A stretch of 57,874 nt of DNA from assembly GCF_028714215.1 (NCBI RefSeq), contig NZ_JAQTMS010000034.1:1-57874 (forward strand), in the 5' to 3' direction. The notes under the pieces are model-generated. The model did no database searches and was not told where the DNA came from. It worked only from the letters and a program-made list of their open reading frames with translations. The position numbers and the translations under genes were made by a program. Source of the stretch: Rhodoferax sp. GTDB lineage: Bacteria > Pseudomonadota > Gammaproteobacteria > Burkholderiales > Burkholderiaceae_C. Shown piece after piece: positions 1 through 7,879 of this stretch. Position 1 is the first letter of the stretch, and the number at the start of each line of letters is the position of its first letter.

Positions 1-80
1 TCTGCGCGGGGTTCAAGTACATGGATTTTGTACACCGGATTTGGGCATTGCACTGGCCAAGAGAGGAAACGCCAGCTAAA

Positions 81-1427
81 TCAACAGCTTGCAGCGTTGC
101 TGGGGGAATAATTTTCTTGTACAGCGGGCGAGACCACAATCACCGGCGCAAAGCCGCCGCCCTCGGTTCTGAAGTTGGTGGTTTGACCCGCGTACATGCG
201 CGCTGCCAGCAACTGAACTTGGCCGGCGTAGCTGTAGGCGCGAATGTCGAATTTGAGGTCGCTCAGCACACCATCGACCTCGATCAGGCGCTCGCTGGGC
301 GGCACCAGCGCCTGCGCGATAAAGTCACCGGCCAGAATCTCGCCCCAGACCCGGCGCGTCAGCTTGTCGCCGCGGTAAGCCGCCTTGGCGCCGTAACCGG
401 CCACTGGTTTGAAAAAGAGCTGGCGCCGGCGTGCCCACAAGTCGTCGGCGCGCTCGGGCGTCACCAACTCGGTCCGCGGCACGCCGGCCTGGAGCACATT
501 GCGATCCTGCGATGCGGCGCTCCAATGGGCCAGTTGCGCGTCCTGGCTCAGCGCGATCAGGTTGCGTTTGTCGGCATACAAGGCATGGGCATGCGGGTCG
601 GGCGTCAGCACCACGGCGCCGGCTTCATAGGCTTGGCGCAGCGCTTGATGATGGGGCTCGGCCAGATAAAAATCGGTCAGCCGGTTGTAAACCATGTCGA
701 CCGGCGCGCCCAGGTGCCACAGCTTGCCCTCACGCCATTCCAGTGCCGTCGGATCGGCCACGTTGGCGGCTACGCCATGGCGCTGGAACAGTTGCCGGAA
801 CAGCTCGAACTCGGGTGCCAGATACTGCGCGCCGGGGTCGTCGTCCACGATCGCCACCGAGCCCCAGGGGGCGGCGCCACGCTGGCAGCGCCACTCGGCC
901 ATGAACATGTCGAACAAGGTCTGTTCCAGGGTGTCGGCGCGGGGTTTTTGCGGAAAGGCCCAGTCCATCGCCTGGCAGCACGACTGCTGGGCCCGCGCCA
1001 GCGCCACATTGAGCAGGGCACCACCGGCGTTGGTGTTGATTTCAATCAGCCGCGGGCCATCGGCGCCCAGGTGAAAGTCAAAACCCATGCAGGCGCCGAT
1101 GGGACCGAAAGCGTGTTGCGCCACGGCCGGCGCGCGCGCCAGCGCTTGCGAGCGGTAACCTGGCAGGGCCACCACGCGCTCGATGGCCGCCACCATGGCA
1201 ACGATCTTTTGTTCCATCTCGTTGGCCAGAAAAACCACCGTGGACGAGAACAGGTGCGGTCGTGTCTGCGCGATGTTTTGCATCATCCCCTTCAGGCTGG
1301 CATCGCGTTCCAGCTGCTCCGACAAGCGGTCCTGGTTCAGAGTGCGGCAAAAACAAGCCTGGTTCAAGGCTTCGGCCGTGTTGTAGGCCACGATAGCGCC
1401 GGCGCTTGGGTCAGTGTGGGTGTCCAT
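81..1427 (-). CDS. ATP-grasp-fold protein of unknown function
   Basis: This 448-residue protein shows an ATP-grasp-like signature around residues 127-136 (LIEINTNAGG), the Mg/ATP-binding E-x-N-x-N pattern used by carboxylate-amine/thiol ligases. A basic stretch around FFKPVAGYGAKAAYRG could supply the phosphate-binding part. No signal peptide or membrane segment is visible, so it should be cytoplasmic. The start overlaps the end of the upstream CDF exporter gene by 17 bases on the same strand, which suggests coupled expression. The substrate cannot be read from sequence: a peptide-ligase-like reaction is possible, but nothing in the context names it. I am confident that it is a real gene and only moderately confident of the fold. 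Confidence 0.75.
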   Translation of the reverse strand: MDTHTDPSAGAIVAYNTAEALNQACFCRTLNQDRLSEQLERDASLKGMMQNIAQTRPHLFSSTVVFLANEMEQKIVAMVAAIERVVALPGYRSQALARAPAVAQHAFGPIGACMGFDFHLGADGPRLIEINTNAGGALLNVALARAQQSCCQAMDWAFPQKPRADTLEQTLFDMFMAEWRCQRGAAPWGSVAIVDDDPGAQYLAPEFELFRQLFQRHGVAANVADPTALEWREGKLWHLGAPVDMVYNRLTDFYLAEPHHQALRQAYEAGAVVLTPDPHAHALYADKRNLIALSQDAQLAHWSAASQDRNVLQAGVPRTELVTPERADDLWARRRQLFFKPVAGYGAKAAYRGDKLTRRVWGEILAGDFIAQALVPPSERLIEVDGVLSDLKFDIRAYSYAGQVQLLAARMYAGQTTNFRTEGGGFAPVIVVSPAVQENYSPSNAASC

Positions 1428-2343
1428 GATGCGGTTCGTGAGGGTGCTCCGTGCAAGCGGTGGTGAAGGCTTCCTGCATGATCTGCAAAGTCACATGCGT
1501 GATGTCGAATTGATTATGCAATTGATGGTTGGCGAGTTTCAGGAAAGCATCGTCCGGGTGACCCTGCGGCATCACCAGATGCGCCGTCAGGGCGATATGC
1601 GAGGTGCCGGTGGCCCAGATGTGCAGATCGTGCACCCGCGTGACGCCGGGCAGCGCCGCCAGGCAGGCTTGCACCGCCAGCGGATCGACGCTGTCGGGCA
1701 CACCGTCGAACAGCAGGTGCAGCGACTGCTTGAACAGGCCCCAGGTCCCCAGCAGAATCACCAGCGCAATCGCCAGGCTCACCACCGGGTCCAGCCAGGC
1801 CCAGCCCTGCCACAGCGTCAAGGCGCCCACCACCACGACACCGGCCGACACCAGGGCATCGGCCGCCATGTGGGTAAAGGCGCTGCGAATGTTGAGGTCG
1901 CTTTCCCGTCCGCGCATGAACAGCAGGGCGGTCGCCGTGTTGATCACAATGCCGACGCCCGCCACCAGCATGATGGTGCTGCCTTGCGCGTCAACCAGAG
2001 CGGGCGGTGACAGCAGCCGGCCCACGGCCTCCCAGGCCAGGGCGCCGATCGCCATCAGCAACAGCAAGGCGTTGGCAAAAGCGGCCAGAATGGTGGCGCG
2101 CTTCCAGCCGTAGGTGTGGCGTGCATCGGGCGCCAGCTTGACCGCCAGCGCGCCACCCCAGGCCAGCACCAGACCCGCGACATCGCTCAGGTTGTGTCCG
2201 GCATCGGCCAGCAAGGCCAGCGAGTTGACGCGCCAGCCGTAAAACGCCTCGACGGCGACAAAGAAGACGTTGAGCGCGATGCCGATGGCAAAGGCGCGGT
2301 TGAAGTTGGCCGGCGCGTGGTCGTGGGCGTGTCCTGCACTCAT
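1411..2343 (-). CDS. Cation diffusion facilitator (CDF) family metal exporter
   Basis: This is a 310-residue inner-membrane proton-coupled exporter of divalent metal such as zinc or cadmium, of the CzcD/ZitB type. It has about six hydrophobic segments. The two metal-site signatures are visible as HNLSD in the second helix (LADAGHNLSD) and HMAAD in the fifth (FTHMAADALVS). The N-terminus (HAHDH) and the extreme C-terminus (HPHEPHHGHPH) are His-rich, as is common in zinc transporters. A soluble C-terminal CDF domain occupies roughly residues 210-300. Length and domain order are normal for the family. The gene probably forms a two-gene unit with the overlapping ATP-grasp gene. The exact metal cannot be told. 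Confidence 0.92.
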   Translation of the reverse strand: MSAGHAHDHAPANFNRAFAIGIALNVFFVAVEAFYGWRVNSLALLADAGHNLSDVAGLVLAWGGALAVKLAPDARHTYGWKRATILAAFANALLLLMAIGALAWEAVGRLLSPPALVDAQGSTIMLVAGVGIVINTATALLFMRGRESDLNIRSAFTHMAADALVSAGVVVVGALTLWQGWAWLDPVVSLAIALVILLGTWGLFKQSLHLLFDGVPDSVDPLAVQACLAALPGVTRVHDLHIWATGTSHIALTAHLVMPQGHPDDAFLKLANHQLHNQFDITHVTLQIMQEAFTTACTEHPHEPHHGHPH

Positions 2344-2491
2344 GTATATTTTCTTTCGGGTCCACGCAGGGCTGCACTCAAGAGCTCGCTGACGTAGTGG
2401 ACAGGTGGGTACATAGCCGTCATTACAACATTCTTGCCACCAGCGTAACTAGGGTCGCCAAGACCCCGAGCGCATACTCAGCTCGTCCGAC

Positions 2492-2722
2492 TCAATTTGG
2501 CATGTCCAGCAAGCGCCCGGTAAGCTTGCGCGCCACCGGCGCCACAAAAAAAATCAACGGCACGCCGACGACAAAGGCGATGCCGTAGGCTTTCATCCAT
2601 AGCCGGGAAAAGTTCTCGCTCCAACCGACGTTGGCGAAGGTGATGACAAAAGTCATCACCAGAAACATGAGGCTTCCCATCAAAATGGAAAACACCAGAT
2701 GAAATTTTTTCTGCGGGTTCAT
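2492..2722 (-). CDS. DUF2798-like small membrane protein
   Basis: This 76-residue protein has two clear hydrophobic segments, about residues 9-29 and 46-65, with a short polar N-terminus (MNPQKK). Size, two-helix layout and the charged ends match the DUF2798 family of small inner-membrane proteins, whose function is unknown. It lies 21 bases after the thioredoxin-like gene and closes a same-strand group with the permease and the sigma factor, so it is probably the last gene of that operon. The family assignment rests on recalled pattern. Confidence 0.7.
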   Translation of the reverse strand: MNPQKKFHLVFSILMGSLMFLVMTFVITFANVGWSENFSRLWMKAYGIAFVVGVPLIFFVAPVARKLTGRLLDMPN

Positions 2723-2743
2723 CTTGTTATTCCTTTGACCCGA

Positions 2744-2980
2744 TCAGGCCGGGGCCAGCCATTGCTCGATCTTGTCGCGACTCGGCACGCCGCCGGCGTG
2801 CACCACTTTGCCGTCGATGACGACGCCGGGCGTGCTCATGACGCCGTAGCCCATGATGTCGCGCAGCTCCTCCACCTTGCTCAACTCGATGACGATGCCC
2901 TTGGCTTTGGCCACCTGATCGATCAGGGCGATGGTGTTTTTGCAGTTGGCGCAGCCGGTGCCGAGTACTTTGATGTCCAT
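2744..2980 (-). CDS. Thioredoxin-family small redox disulfide protein
   Basis: This 78-residue minimal thioredoxin fold has the dithiol motif CANC at residues 11-14 (GTGCANCKN) and the cis-proline region STPGVVIDGKVVHAGG. These are the hallmarks of the mini-thioredoxins often called redox-active disulfide protein 2. It has no signal peptide and should be cytoplasmic. It starts 9 bases after the UPF0718 permease stop, and this gene pair is very common in bacteria, so the protein probably serves the permease, perhaps by reducing its conserved cysteines. Its length is typical. Confidence 0.88.
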   Translation of the reverse strand: MDIKVLGTGCANCKNTIALIDQVAKAKGIVIELSKVEELRDIMGYGVMSTPGVVIDGKVVHAGGVPSRDKIEQWLAPA

Positions 2981-2989
2981 GAAATCTCC

Positions 2990-4036
2990 TTAAAGAACAG
3001 CGTTGAAAACATAACCGACCAGCAAGATACCGGTAGCCACCACGGCCACAAAGGTGGCAATCAGTCGCACCTTGAGTACCTTGCGCAGAATGATCATTTC
3101 GGGCAAGGAAAGCGCAATCACGCTCATCATGAAGGCCAGCACGGTGCCTAAAGCGGCGCCCTTGGCCAGCAGCGCCTGCACGATCGGGATGATGCCTGCC
3201 GCGTTGCTGTACATCGGCACGCCGATGGCCACGGCCAGTGGCACCGACCACCACGCCTCCCTGCCCATGAAGCTGGCCATGAAGTCCTGCGGCACATAGC
3301 CGTGGATCAGGGCACCGAGTGCAATGCCGCCCAGGACGTAGGGCCAGACCTTGCCCACGATATTGCGCACGGCAGTGAAGCCGCCCTGGATGCGCTCGCC
3401 CAGCGTGATGCCGGTGGCTTCAAAATCGGCCGACATTTTGGGCATGTCGCGCACCCAGTCTTCCAGATAGGCCTCCATCTTCAGGCGGCCAATCACCCAG
3501 CCCGCCACAATTGCCACAGACAGGCCCAAACCCAGATACAGCAAGGCGACTTGCCAGCCAAACATGCCAAACAGCAGCGTCAGTGCCACCTCGTTGACCA
3601 TCGGCGCCGAAATCAAAAATGAGAAGGTCACACCCAACGGCACGCCGGCCTGCACAAAGCCGATGAACAGCGGTACCGCCGAGCAGGAGCAGAACGGCGT
3701 GACGATGCCCAGGCTGGCCGCCATCACGTTGGCGACACCTTCGGTGCGACCGGCCAACAATGCTCGCGTGCGTTCCGGTGTGAAGTAGCTGTTGATCATG
3801 CCCATCACAAACACCACACCGGTCAGCAGCAGCAACACCTTGGGTGTGTCGTAGAAGAAGAACTGCAAGGCACCCCCCAGGTGACTGGCCCGGTCCACCG
3901 GCAGCGTCGCCACCAGGGCCTCGGCCGCGGGATCGAGGGTCTGGTACAGCGCCAGCCAGGCGACGGTTGCCAGGGTCAGGAAGACGAGAGGCCGGCGGGT
4001 GTGCAAGCTCTTGAAAGGAGCGCTCAAGGTAGTCAT
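2990..4036 (-). CDS. UPF0718/ArsP-like permease
   Basis: This 348-residue integral membrane protein has about eight to ten helices. It carries the conserved cysteine motif TPFCSCSAVPLFIGF typical of the DUF318/UPF0718 permeases, a family that includes ArsP, an exporter of trivalent organoarsenicals. I chose the ATG at 4036 (MTTLSAPFKS) because the longer frame to 4156 would run into the sigma-factor gene and adds a non-conserved leader. The gene sits between an ECF-type sigma factor and a mini-thioredoxin on the same strand, a usual arrangement. An arsenic role is possible given the arsenic island 22 kb away, but many members have unknown substrates. Confidence 0.85.
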   Translation of the reverse strand: MTTLSAPFKSLHTRRPLVFLTLATVAWLALYQTLDPAAEALVATLPVDRASHLGGALQFFFYDTPKVLLLLTGVVFVMGMINSYFTPERTRALLAGRTEGVANVMAASLGIVTPFCSCSAVPLFIGFVQAGVPLGVTFSFLISAPMVNEVALTLLFGMFGWQVALLYLGLGLSVAIVAGWVIGRLKMEAYLEDWVRDMPKMSADFEATGITLGERIQGGFTAVRNIVGKVWPYVLGGIALGALIHGYVPQDFMASFMGREAWWSVPLAVAIGVPMYSNAAGIIPIVQALLAKGAALGTVLAFMMSVIALSLPEMIILRKVLKVRLIATFVAVVATGILLVGYVFNAVL

Positions 4037-4121
4037 GCCAGTGAAGACGATCCAACCCGGAAAAAGACGCAGGGAAACGCAATATTTTTGGTAAAGAGCA
4101 CCTTTGGCGATGCAGGAGGTG

Positions 4122-4643
4122 CTAACGCGGCACGAAATCGCTGACCCGGCCAACATCGTCCAGTTGCACCTGGCAGCCTTCGGTCATGCGTTGCTTCAGG
4201 CGTTGGCGCGCACGCTGCAGGCGCGACTTGGCAGCGCTCAGACGCAGACCCTTGGCGGCGGCAAAATCAGCTTGCGCCATGCCTTCCAGATCGCACAGCG
4301 TGATGGCTTCGCGGTCTTCCACAGTCAATTCCGAGAGTACGCGCGGCAAGCAGGCGGTCAGGGTGTCCACGGTGTCGGTCTCGTCAGTCGGCGCGGCCAG
4401 GTCCTCGGGTAGCTGCACCGTATCGCGGGCCACGCGCAGCCGGTCAGCCAGCGTGTTGCGCGCCACCTCAAACAGCCAGGCACGGGCGTTCTGTACCGCG
4501 CAGAAGCGCTCCCCCTGACGCAAGGCTTTAAGGAACAGGTCTTGCAGTAAGTCATCGGCTTGCGCAACATCACCCAGCCGGTGGCGCAGCCAGCCGCGCA
4601 ACTCGGGCTCGTGGGTGGTCCAGGCGGTGGTTAAACAGTTCAT
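4122..4643 (-). CDS. ECF-type RNA polymerase sigma factor (SigZ-like)
   Basis: This 173-residue group IV sigma-70 factor has a region 2 around residues 5-70 (ADDLLQDLFLKALRQ and NARAWLFEVARNTLADRLR) and a region 4 helix-turn-helix around residues 105-160 (LTVEDREAITLCDLEGMAQADFA, then AAKSRLQRARQRLKQR). No anti-sigma gene is adjacent. The C-terminal extension contains a cysteine (EGCQVQLDD), as seen in some SigZ-type factors, which might make it metal- or redox-responsive. It reads into the permease, thioredoxin and DUF2798 genes and probably controls them. The gene downstream starts 85 bases after its stop. Confidence 0.88.
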   Translation of the reverse strand: MNCLTTAWTTHEPELRGWLRHRLGDVAQADDLLQDLFLKALRQGERFCAVQNARAWLFEVARNTLADRLRVARDTVQLPEDLAAPTDETDTVDTLTACLPRVLSELTVEDREAITLCDLEGMAQADFAAAKGLRLSAAKSRLQRARQRLKQRMTEGCQVQLDDVGRVSDFVPR

Positions 4644-4847
4644 TGTTCTGCAGGTTTCGGGCAGCGCTGTGTTCTGGGGCTCGACCGGTTACAGGTCAGT
4701 GCAGGCCGACAGTATTTCACACTCGCGCCAACCCAGGCGCGGCGATGGTGAAGCGGTGATCGCTGGACCCGTGTCGGGTGGCGTGGCAAGGCTCCCGGTT
4801 CGCTGCCATCAGACCCTGTAGCAGCGTGCTAGGCCCGCCGCAAAGGT

Positions 4848-5408
4848 TCAAGACAGGAGCTGGTTCAAACGCGTCAGGGCGACTCGCAGATCTTGCACAG
4901 ACGGGTCGCTTGGCTCGGCGCCCTCCAGATTGGCCAACTGCTCGCGCAGCGCAGCGAAACGGGCACGTTCCAGCGCTCGCCAGGCCCATGCCAGCTTAAG
5001 CACCTCATGCTGCCGGCAGGGTTCGGGATCGCTGGAGAAATCGAGTTCCCGGGTCTTCTCCATCAGCTTGCTGAAATCCCGCAATACCAGATTTTCACGG
5101 GCACTCCAGAGTCCCGCGACCAGCGTCAAGGCCAGCAGATTGGTCACCACGAACAACACCAGGACCGGGAAACCCTCCGCCACCAGTCGCATCCATGTGA
5201 GCCCGGCATGGGCCACCTGCATGCGGTACATGCTGTTGTCGATGAAGTTGTCCAGGCGCCAGTGCAGCAGCCAGATCGATGCCGCGCCCAGAGCCACTTC
5301 CAGCGTCATCATCGCCAGCAGCAGCGAGCGCTGGACGGAACTGTCCACGTAATGCCGCCGGCGCCGGTAAACCGGACGGGTGGGCTCGTGGGCAGCCGGC
5401 GACTTCAT
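4848..5408 (-). CDS. Two-TM HAMP-like membrane protein downstream of heptaheme cytochrome
   Basis: This 186-residue protein has two transmembrane segments, about residues 25-45 and 75-98. The C-terminal part (FSKLMEKTRELDFSSDPEPCRQHEVLKLAWAW, then a helical tail) resembles a HAMP linker plus coiled coil. There is no kinase, methyl-acceptor or cyclase domain. I chose ATG 5408 because it overlaps the cytochrome stop as ATGA, which implies translational coupling; a start at 5429 is also open. The protein has the same layout as the product of 6191-6736, so the two flank the cytochrome like paralogues. They may anchor or position the cytochrome at the inner membrane. No function is established. 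Confidence 0.7.
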   Translation of the reverse strand: MKSPAAHEPTRPVYRRRRHYVDSSVQRSLLLAMMTLEVALGAASIWLLHWRLDNFIDNSMYRMQVAHAGLTWMRLVAEGFPVLVLFVVTNLLALTLVAGLWSARENLVLRDFSKLMEKTRELDFSSDPEPCRQHEVLKLAWAWRALERARFAALREQLANLEGAEPSDPSVQDLRVALTRLNQLLS

Positions 5409-6190
5409 TTGGCGTGGCAGGAAAGACACAATCCCGAGCGCTCCAGACTCACCACCAGCTTGCCGTGGTCTTTTTTGTAGGCTTCATGGCAGGAGATGCA
5501 ACTGATCTTTCCGTTCGACAGGATAATTTTCTTTTGTGCCAGTTGCTGCTCCGGCTGGAAGCCGCCGCGCAGGCTGGCTTCGCGATAGCTGCGCCCGATC
5601 GGATGCGGCGCCGTGCCACTGGCGTGGCGCAGCACTCCATTGCGGCTTACGCTGACCGATCCGCCACCCGAATGACCGCCGGCATGGCAGCCCAGGCAAT
5701 GCAGGGAATGGGCATCGATGTCGACCGTGCCGCGCCCTCGACCGACGTCCAGATGCCCCGATATCACCAACGAGGTTCCGGCGTCCTTCATGTTGCGGAA
5801 GAACGCCGGATCGTGACAGCCCAGGCAGAATTCCCGGCCACGCTTTTTCCCGCGCAGCAGCCCCGGCTCCCGGCCATGTGTCACATGGCAGGTGCTACAG
5901 GTCAGGTCACCTTTCCAATCGAGTGGAAACTCGGCTGGCAAGCTGCGCCTGGGAACGAAGCCACTGGGATGGCTGAGCTGCACCGCCCGCTCATGGCACT
6001 TGACGCACAACTGCTCCTGGGAAGCGACCAGCTTGGAGGCCTGATCGGGCTCGACATCCGACCCGGCGATATGGCAACTGCCACAGCCGGTCCCCGATGG
6101 GTGGGCGGGTCGGTCACCGAGGGCCGCATACAGCAGTCCCATCACACACAGGATGAGGGTACCCACACCGGCGATGATCCATTTGTGCAT
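5405..6190 (-). CDS. Membrane-anchored heptaheme cytochrome c
   Basis: This 261-residue protein has an N-terminal hydrophobic helix (residues 4-25) with no obvious cleavage site, so it is probably tethered to the inner membrane with the hemes in the periplasm. Seven CxxCH motifs are visible: CGSCH, CVKCH, CSTCH, CLGCH, CLGCH, CISCH and CLSCH. The spacing is irregular, with paired motifs like those of the doubled-CXXCH/cytochrome c3 groups. The protein probably relays electrons between the quinone pool or a membrane partner and the periplasmic cytochromes encoded across the divergent promoter region. It is the middle gene of a three-gene minus-strand operon with two HAMP-like membrane proteins, read from a sigma-54 promoter at 6824-6838. 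The specific donor is unknown. Confidence 0.9.
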   Translation of the reverse strand: MHKWIIAGVGTLILCVMGLLYAALGDRPAHPSGTGCGSCHIAGSDVEPDQASKLVASQEQLCVKCHERAVQLSHPSGFVPRRSLPAEFPLDWKGDLTCSTCHVTHGREPGLLRGKKRGREFCLGCHDPAFFRNMKDAGTSLVISGHLDVGRGRGTVDIDAHSLHCLGCHAGGHSGGGSVSVSRNGVLRHASGTAPHPIGRSYREASLRGGFQPEQQLAQKKIILSNGKISCISCHEAYKKDHGKLVVSLERSGLCLSCHAK

Positions 6191-6736
6191 TTACAGGCGG
6201 ACACGCTGTTGTGTGTTTTTCAGGCGGGCAAGCGCCGACGCCAGCGTGGCCGCGTCCACAGTTTCGTTATTTGGCCCAAGGGCACGCCTGACCGCGCCGA
6301 GTGCCTGCCTCAGTTCTTCGTGCTGCGCCTGCAAGGCCGCAACACTGGCTTCGAAAGCCTTCCATTCGCGCTGCAGGCGGTCGGTCGTGCGAATCGGCAA
6401 TGGCGCCACCGGTCCCTGATCGATCTGCTGTTCAAGATCGCGTGCCATCCGGTACAGGGGACCGGCAACGCGAAAACTGGCGTACAGGGAAAACATCCAG
6501 GCGCTGATGCCGGCGAAACCGGTCAGTGTCAGGCCCAAGACCAGCAGGGCCGGCCCCAGGTTTTGCCTGGCCAGGTCAAAGGCGCCGATGATCTGCCCAT
6601 AGCTGCCGGCTTGATCATCGCTGACCAGCCCAAGTACCGCCAGCAGTCCCAGGCTGGCAGCGCCGGCCACGCTCAGCCCAATCTTTGCGACCATCCTGAC
6701 CTCTAGCGGCAGGTGGACCTGCTGACGTTTGCTCAT
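6191..6736 (-). CDS. Two-TM HAMP-like membrane protein, first gene of cytochrome operon
   Basis: This 181-residue protein has two membrane helices, about residues 15-40 and 60-85. They are followed by a HAMP-like linker (FRVAGPLYRMARDLEQQIDQGP) and a long helical, coiled-coil-prone tail (WKAFEASVAALQAQHEELRQALGAV). No output domain follows. Its stop abuts the start of the heptaheme cytochrome. It is the first gene after the minus-strand sigma-54 promoter, about 75 bases from the predicted transcription start. The layout recalls small membrane proteins found beside some multiheme cytochromes, but I do not recognise a named family beyond the HAMP-like fold. Confidence 0.75.
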   Translation of the reverse strand: MSKRQQVHLPLEVRMVAKIGLSVAGAASLGLLAVLGLVSDDQAGSYGQIIGAFDLARQNLGPALLVLGLTLTGFAGISAWMFSLYASFRVAGPLYRMARDLEQQIDQGPVAPLPIRTTDRLQREWKAFEASVAALQAQHEELRQALGAVRRALGPNNETVDAATLASALARLKNTQQRVRL

Positions 6737-6823
6737 GGTGAAAATTCTGGTAGTTTCCGTGGTGCGTGGATTGATGGAAATCAGTACCGGTAAAGGGACT
6801 CGGTTCGGGACCCATCACCTCAA

Positions 6824-6838
6824 GCAAAATGCTTGCCA
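6824..6838 (-). promoter_or_regulatory. Sigma-54 (RpoN) -24/-12 promoter, minus strand
   Basis: On the minus strand the sequence reads TGGCAAGCATTTTGC. This matches the TGGCACG-N4-TTGC consensus except for one base in the first block, with GG and GC at the required spacing. It lies about 88 bases upstream of the start of the 181-residue HAMP-like protein and would drive the three-gene heptaheme operon. An inverted repeat that could be its enhancer lies 68 bases upstream. Confidence 0.8.
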
Positions 6839-6905
6839 GTGTGGGCCCTGCACTCGGGCGCGGTGCCCGCACGGTGCCTCAATTTTCCCTATTTTGAGAG
6901 TGTTA

Positions 6906-6921
6906 TTCCCGGATTCGGGAA
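6906..6921. promoter_or_regulatory. Candidate enhancer (UAS): TTCCCG-N4-CGGGAA
   Basis: This is a perfect 6-base inverted repeat with a 4-base spacer (GATT). It sits between two divergent sigma-54 promoters, 68 bases from the minus-strand one and 105 bases from the plus-strand one. The same repeat occurs upstream of the next sigma-54 promoter, at 9816-9831. Shared sequence, symmetry and distance fit a binding site for an NtrC-type activator, and one is encoded at 18867-20270. It is the main element of the 342-base gap 6737-7078, which otherwise holds only the two promoters. Confidence 0.7.
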
Positions 6922-7025
6922 TGGCAACTCGGCGACAGACACTTGAAACATTCCGGCAACCGGTGGTAACCCGCGAAACTCCTGTTTCGAGCCACTTTGG
7001 GCAGTCTCGTGGGACCTCCAGGCAA

Positions 7026-7040
7026 TGGCATGCAATGTGC
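7026..7040 (+). promoter_or_regulatory. Sigma-54 -24/-12 promoter, plus strand
   Basis: The sequence TGGCATGCAATGTGC has the invariant GG and GC of a sigma-54 promoter at the correct 10-base separation. Transcription would begin near 7052. The start codon of the pentaheme gene must then lie downstream of that point, which supports ATG 7079. Confidence 0.75.
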
Positions 7041-7078
7041 TTGAAGAGTGCACTTCCTGTCATTGTCGCCAACGCCAA

Positions 7079-7834
7079 ATGCCTTTAATTCAGATAACGG
7101 TCGGTCCAATCCTGCGTTCTTGCGCTGCTCCCCGGGGCGCGGCAGGGACGCTGTTGAAAGGCTTGCTCGCCATGGGCGGCACGTTGCTGCTTTCGTCAAC
7201 CCTCTACGGCGGCAGCGTGATCGGCACGCGCCATGACTTGAGCACCGCCGGCACACCCCAGGTATGCGAGTTCTGCCACACCCCGCACGGTGCCAACACC
7301 AACCTTCAGGCGCCCCTGTGGAACCGCGCCGAGACGACCCAGGTGTTCACCCTGTACGGCAGTCCGACCATGAACGTCAGCGTGGGCCAACCGCGGGTGT
7401 CTTCGCGCCTGTGCCTAAGCTGCCACGATGGGGTGAATGCCAGCACCGTGGTTCACGGTAACAGCGTCAGTACCAAACACGACCTGGTAAAGCCACCCGG
7501 CCACCCGGCCCCCGACATGACTTCGGAGCCCAACTGCGAACGCTGCCACTCGGATATGTACGGCGGCAAAAGGCGAACCCTGGTGCTAGGGACCGACCTC
7601 AGCAACGACCACCCGGTCTCCATCGCCTACCCGACCGCGGCCCAGGACCCGGCGTTCAAGGTACCGACCGATCCCCAGAAGGGCTGGGGCGGCGCCTCGC
7701 CCAATGAGGTGAAGCTCTATGCCGGGGCGGTCGAATGCGGCTCCTGCCACAACGTGCACAGCAACGACTTCGCGCCGTTCCTGCGCAAGTCCAATGCGGC
7801 AAGTGCCTTGTGCACCACCTGCCATGCCAAATAA
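7079..7834 (+). CDS. Pentaheme cytochrome c, periplasmic or secreted
   Basis: This protein of about 251 residues has five CxxCH motifs: CEFCH, CLSCH, CERCH, CGSCH and CTTCH. It begins with a long basic, hydrophobic export signal ending near STLYGG. The mature start (SVIGTRHDLSTAG) and the block GTDLSNDHPVSIAY are shared with the tetraheme protein at 10092-10775 and with the first part of the 12-heme protein, so the three form one family. The reading frame is open from 7025, but that start lies inside the sigma-54 promoter, so I prefer ATG 7079; ATG 7175 is also possible. No strong ribosome-binding site is visible before 7079. It leads an operon with the decaheme and redoxin/TPR genes. The likely role is periplasmic or surface electron transfer. 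Confidence 0.88.
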   Translation: MPLIQITVGPILRSCAAPRGAAGTLLKGLLAMGGTLLLSSTLYGGSVIGTRHDLSTAGTPQVCEFCHTPHGANTNLQAPLWNRAETTQVFTLYGSPTMNVSVGQPRVSSRLCLSCHDGVNASTVVHGNSVSTKHDLVKPPGHPAPDMTSEPNCERCHSDMYGGKRRTLVLGTDLSNDHPVSIAYPTAAQDPAFKVPTDPQKGWGGASPNEVKLYAGAVECGSCHNVHSNDFAPFLRKSNAASALCTTCHAK

Positions 7835-7879
7835 CCAGCGCTAGCCGTTTGCCACATGCGTTTCACTCAAGGAAGTTCA

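Noticed and set aside
7025..7078. A sixth CxxCH (ECTSCH) at the start of the longest pentaheme frame
   Set aside because: This stretch lies upstream of the signal peptide and overlaps the sigma-54 promoter (7026-7040, start of transcription near 7052). It is very probably not translated as part of the protein.
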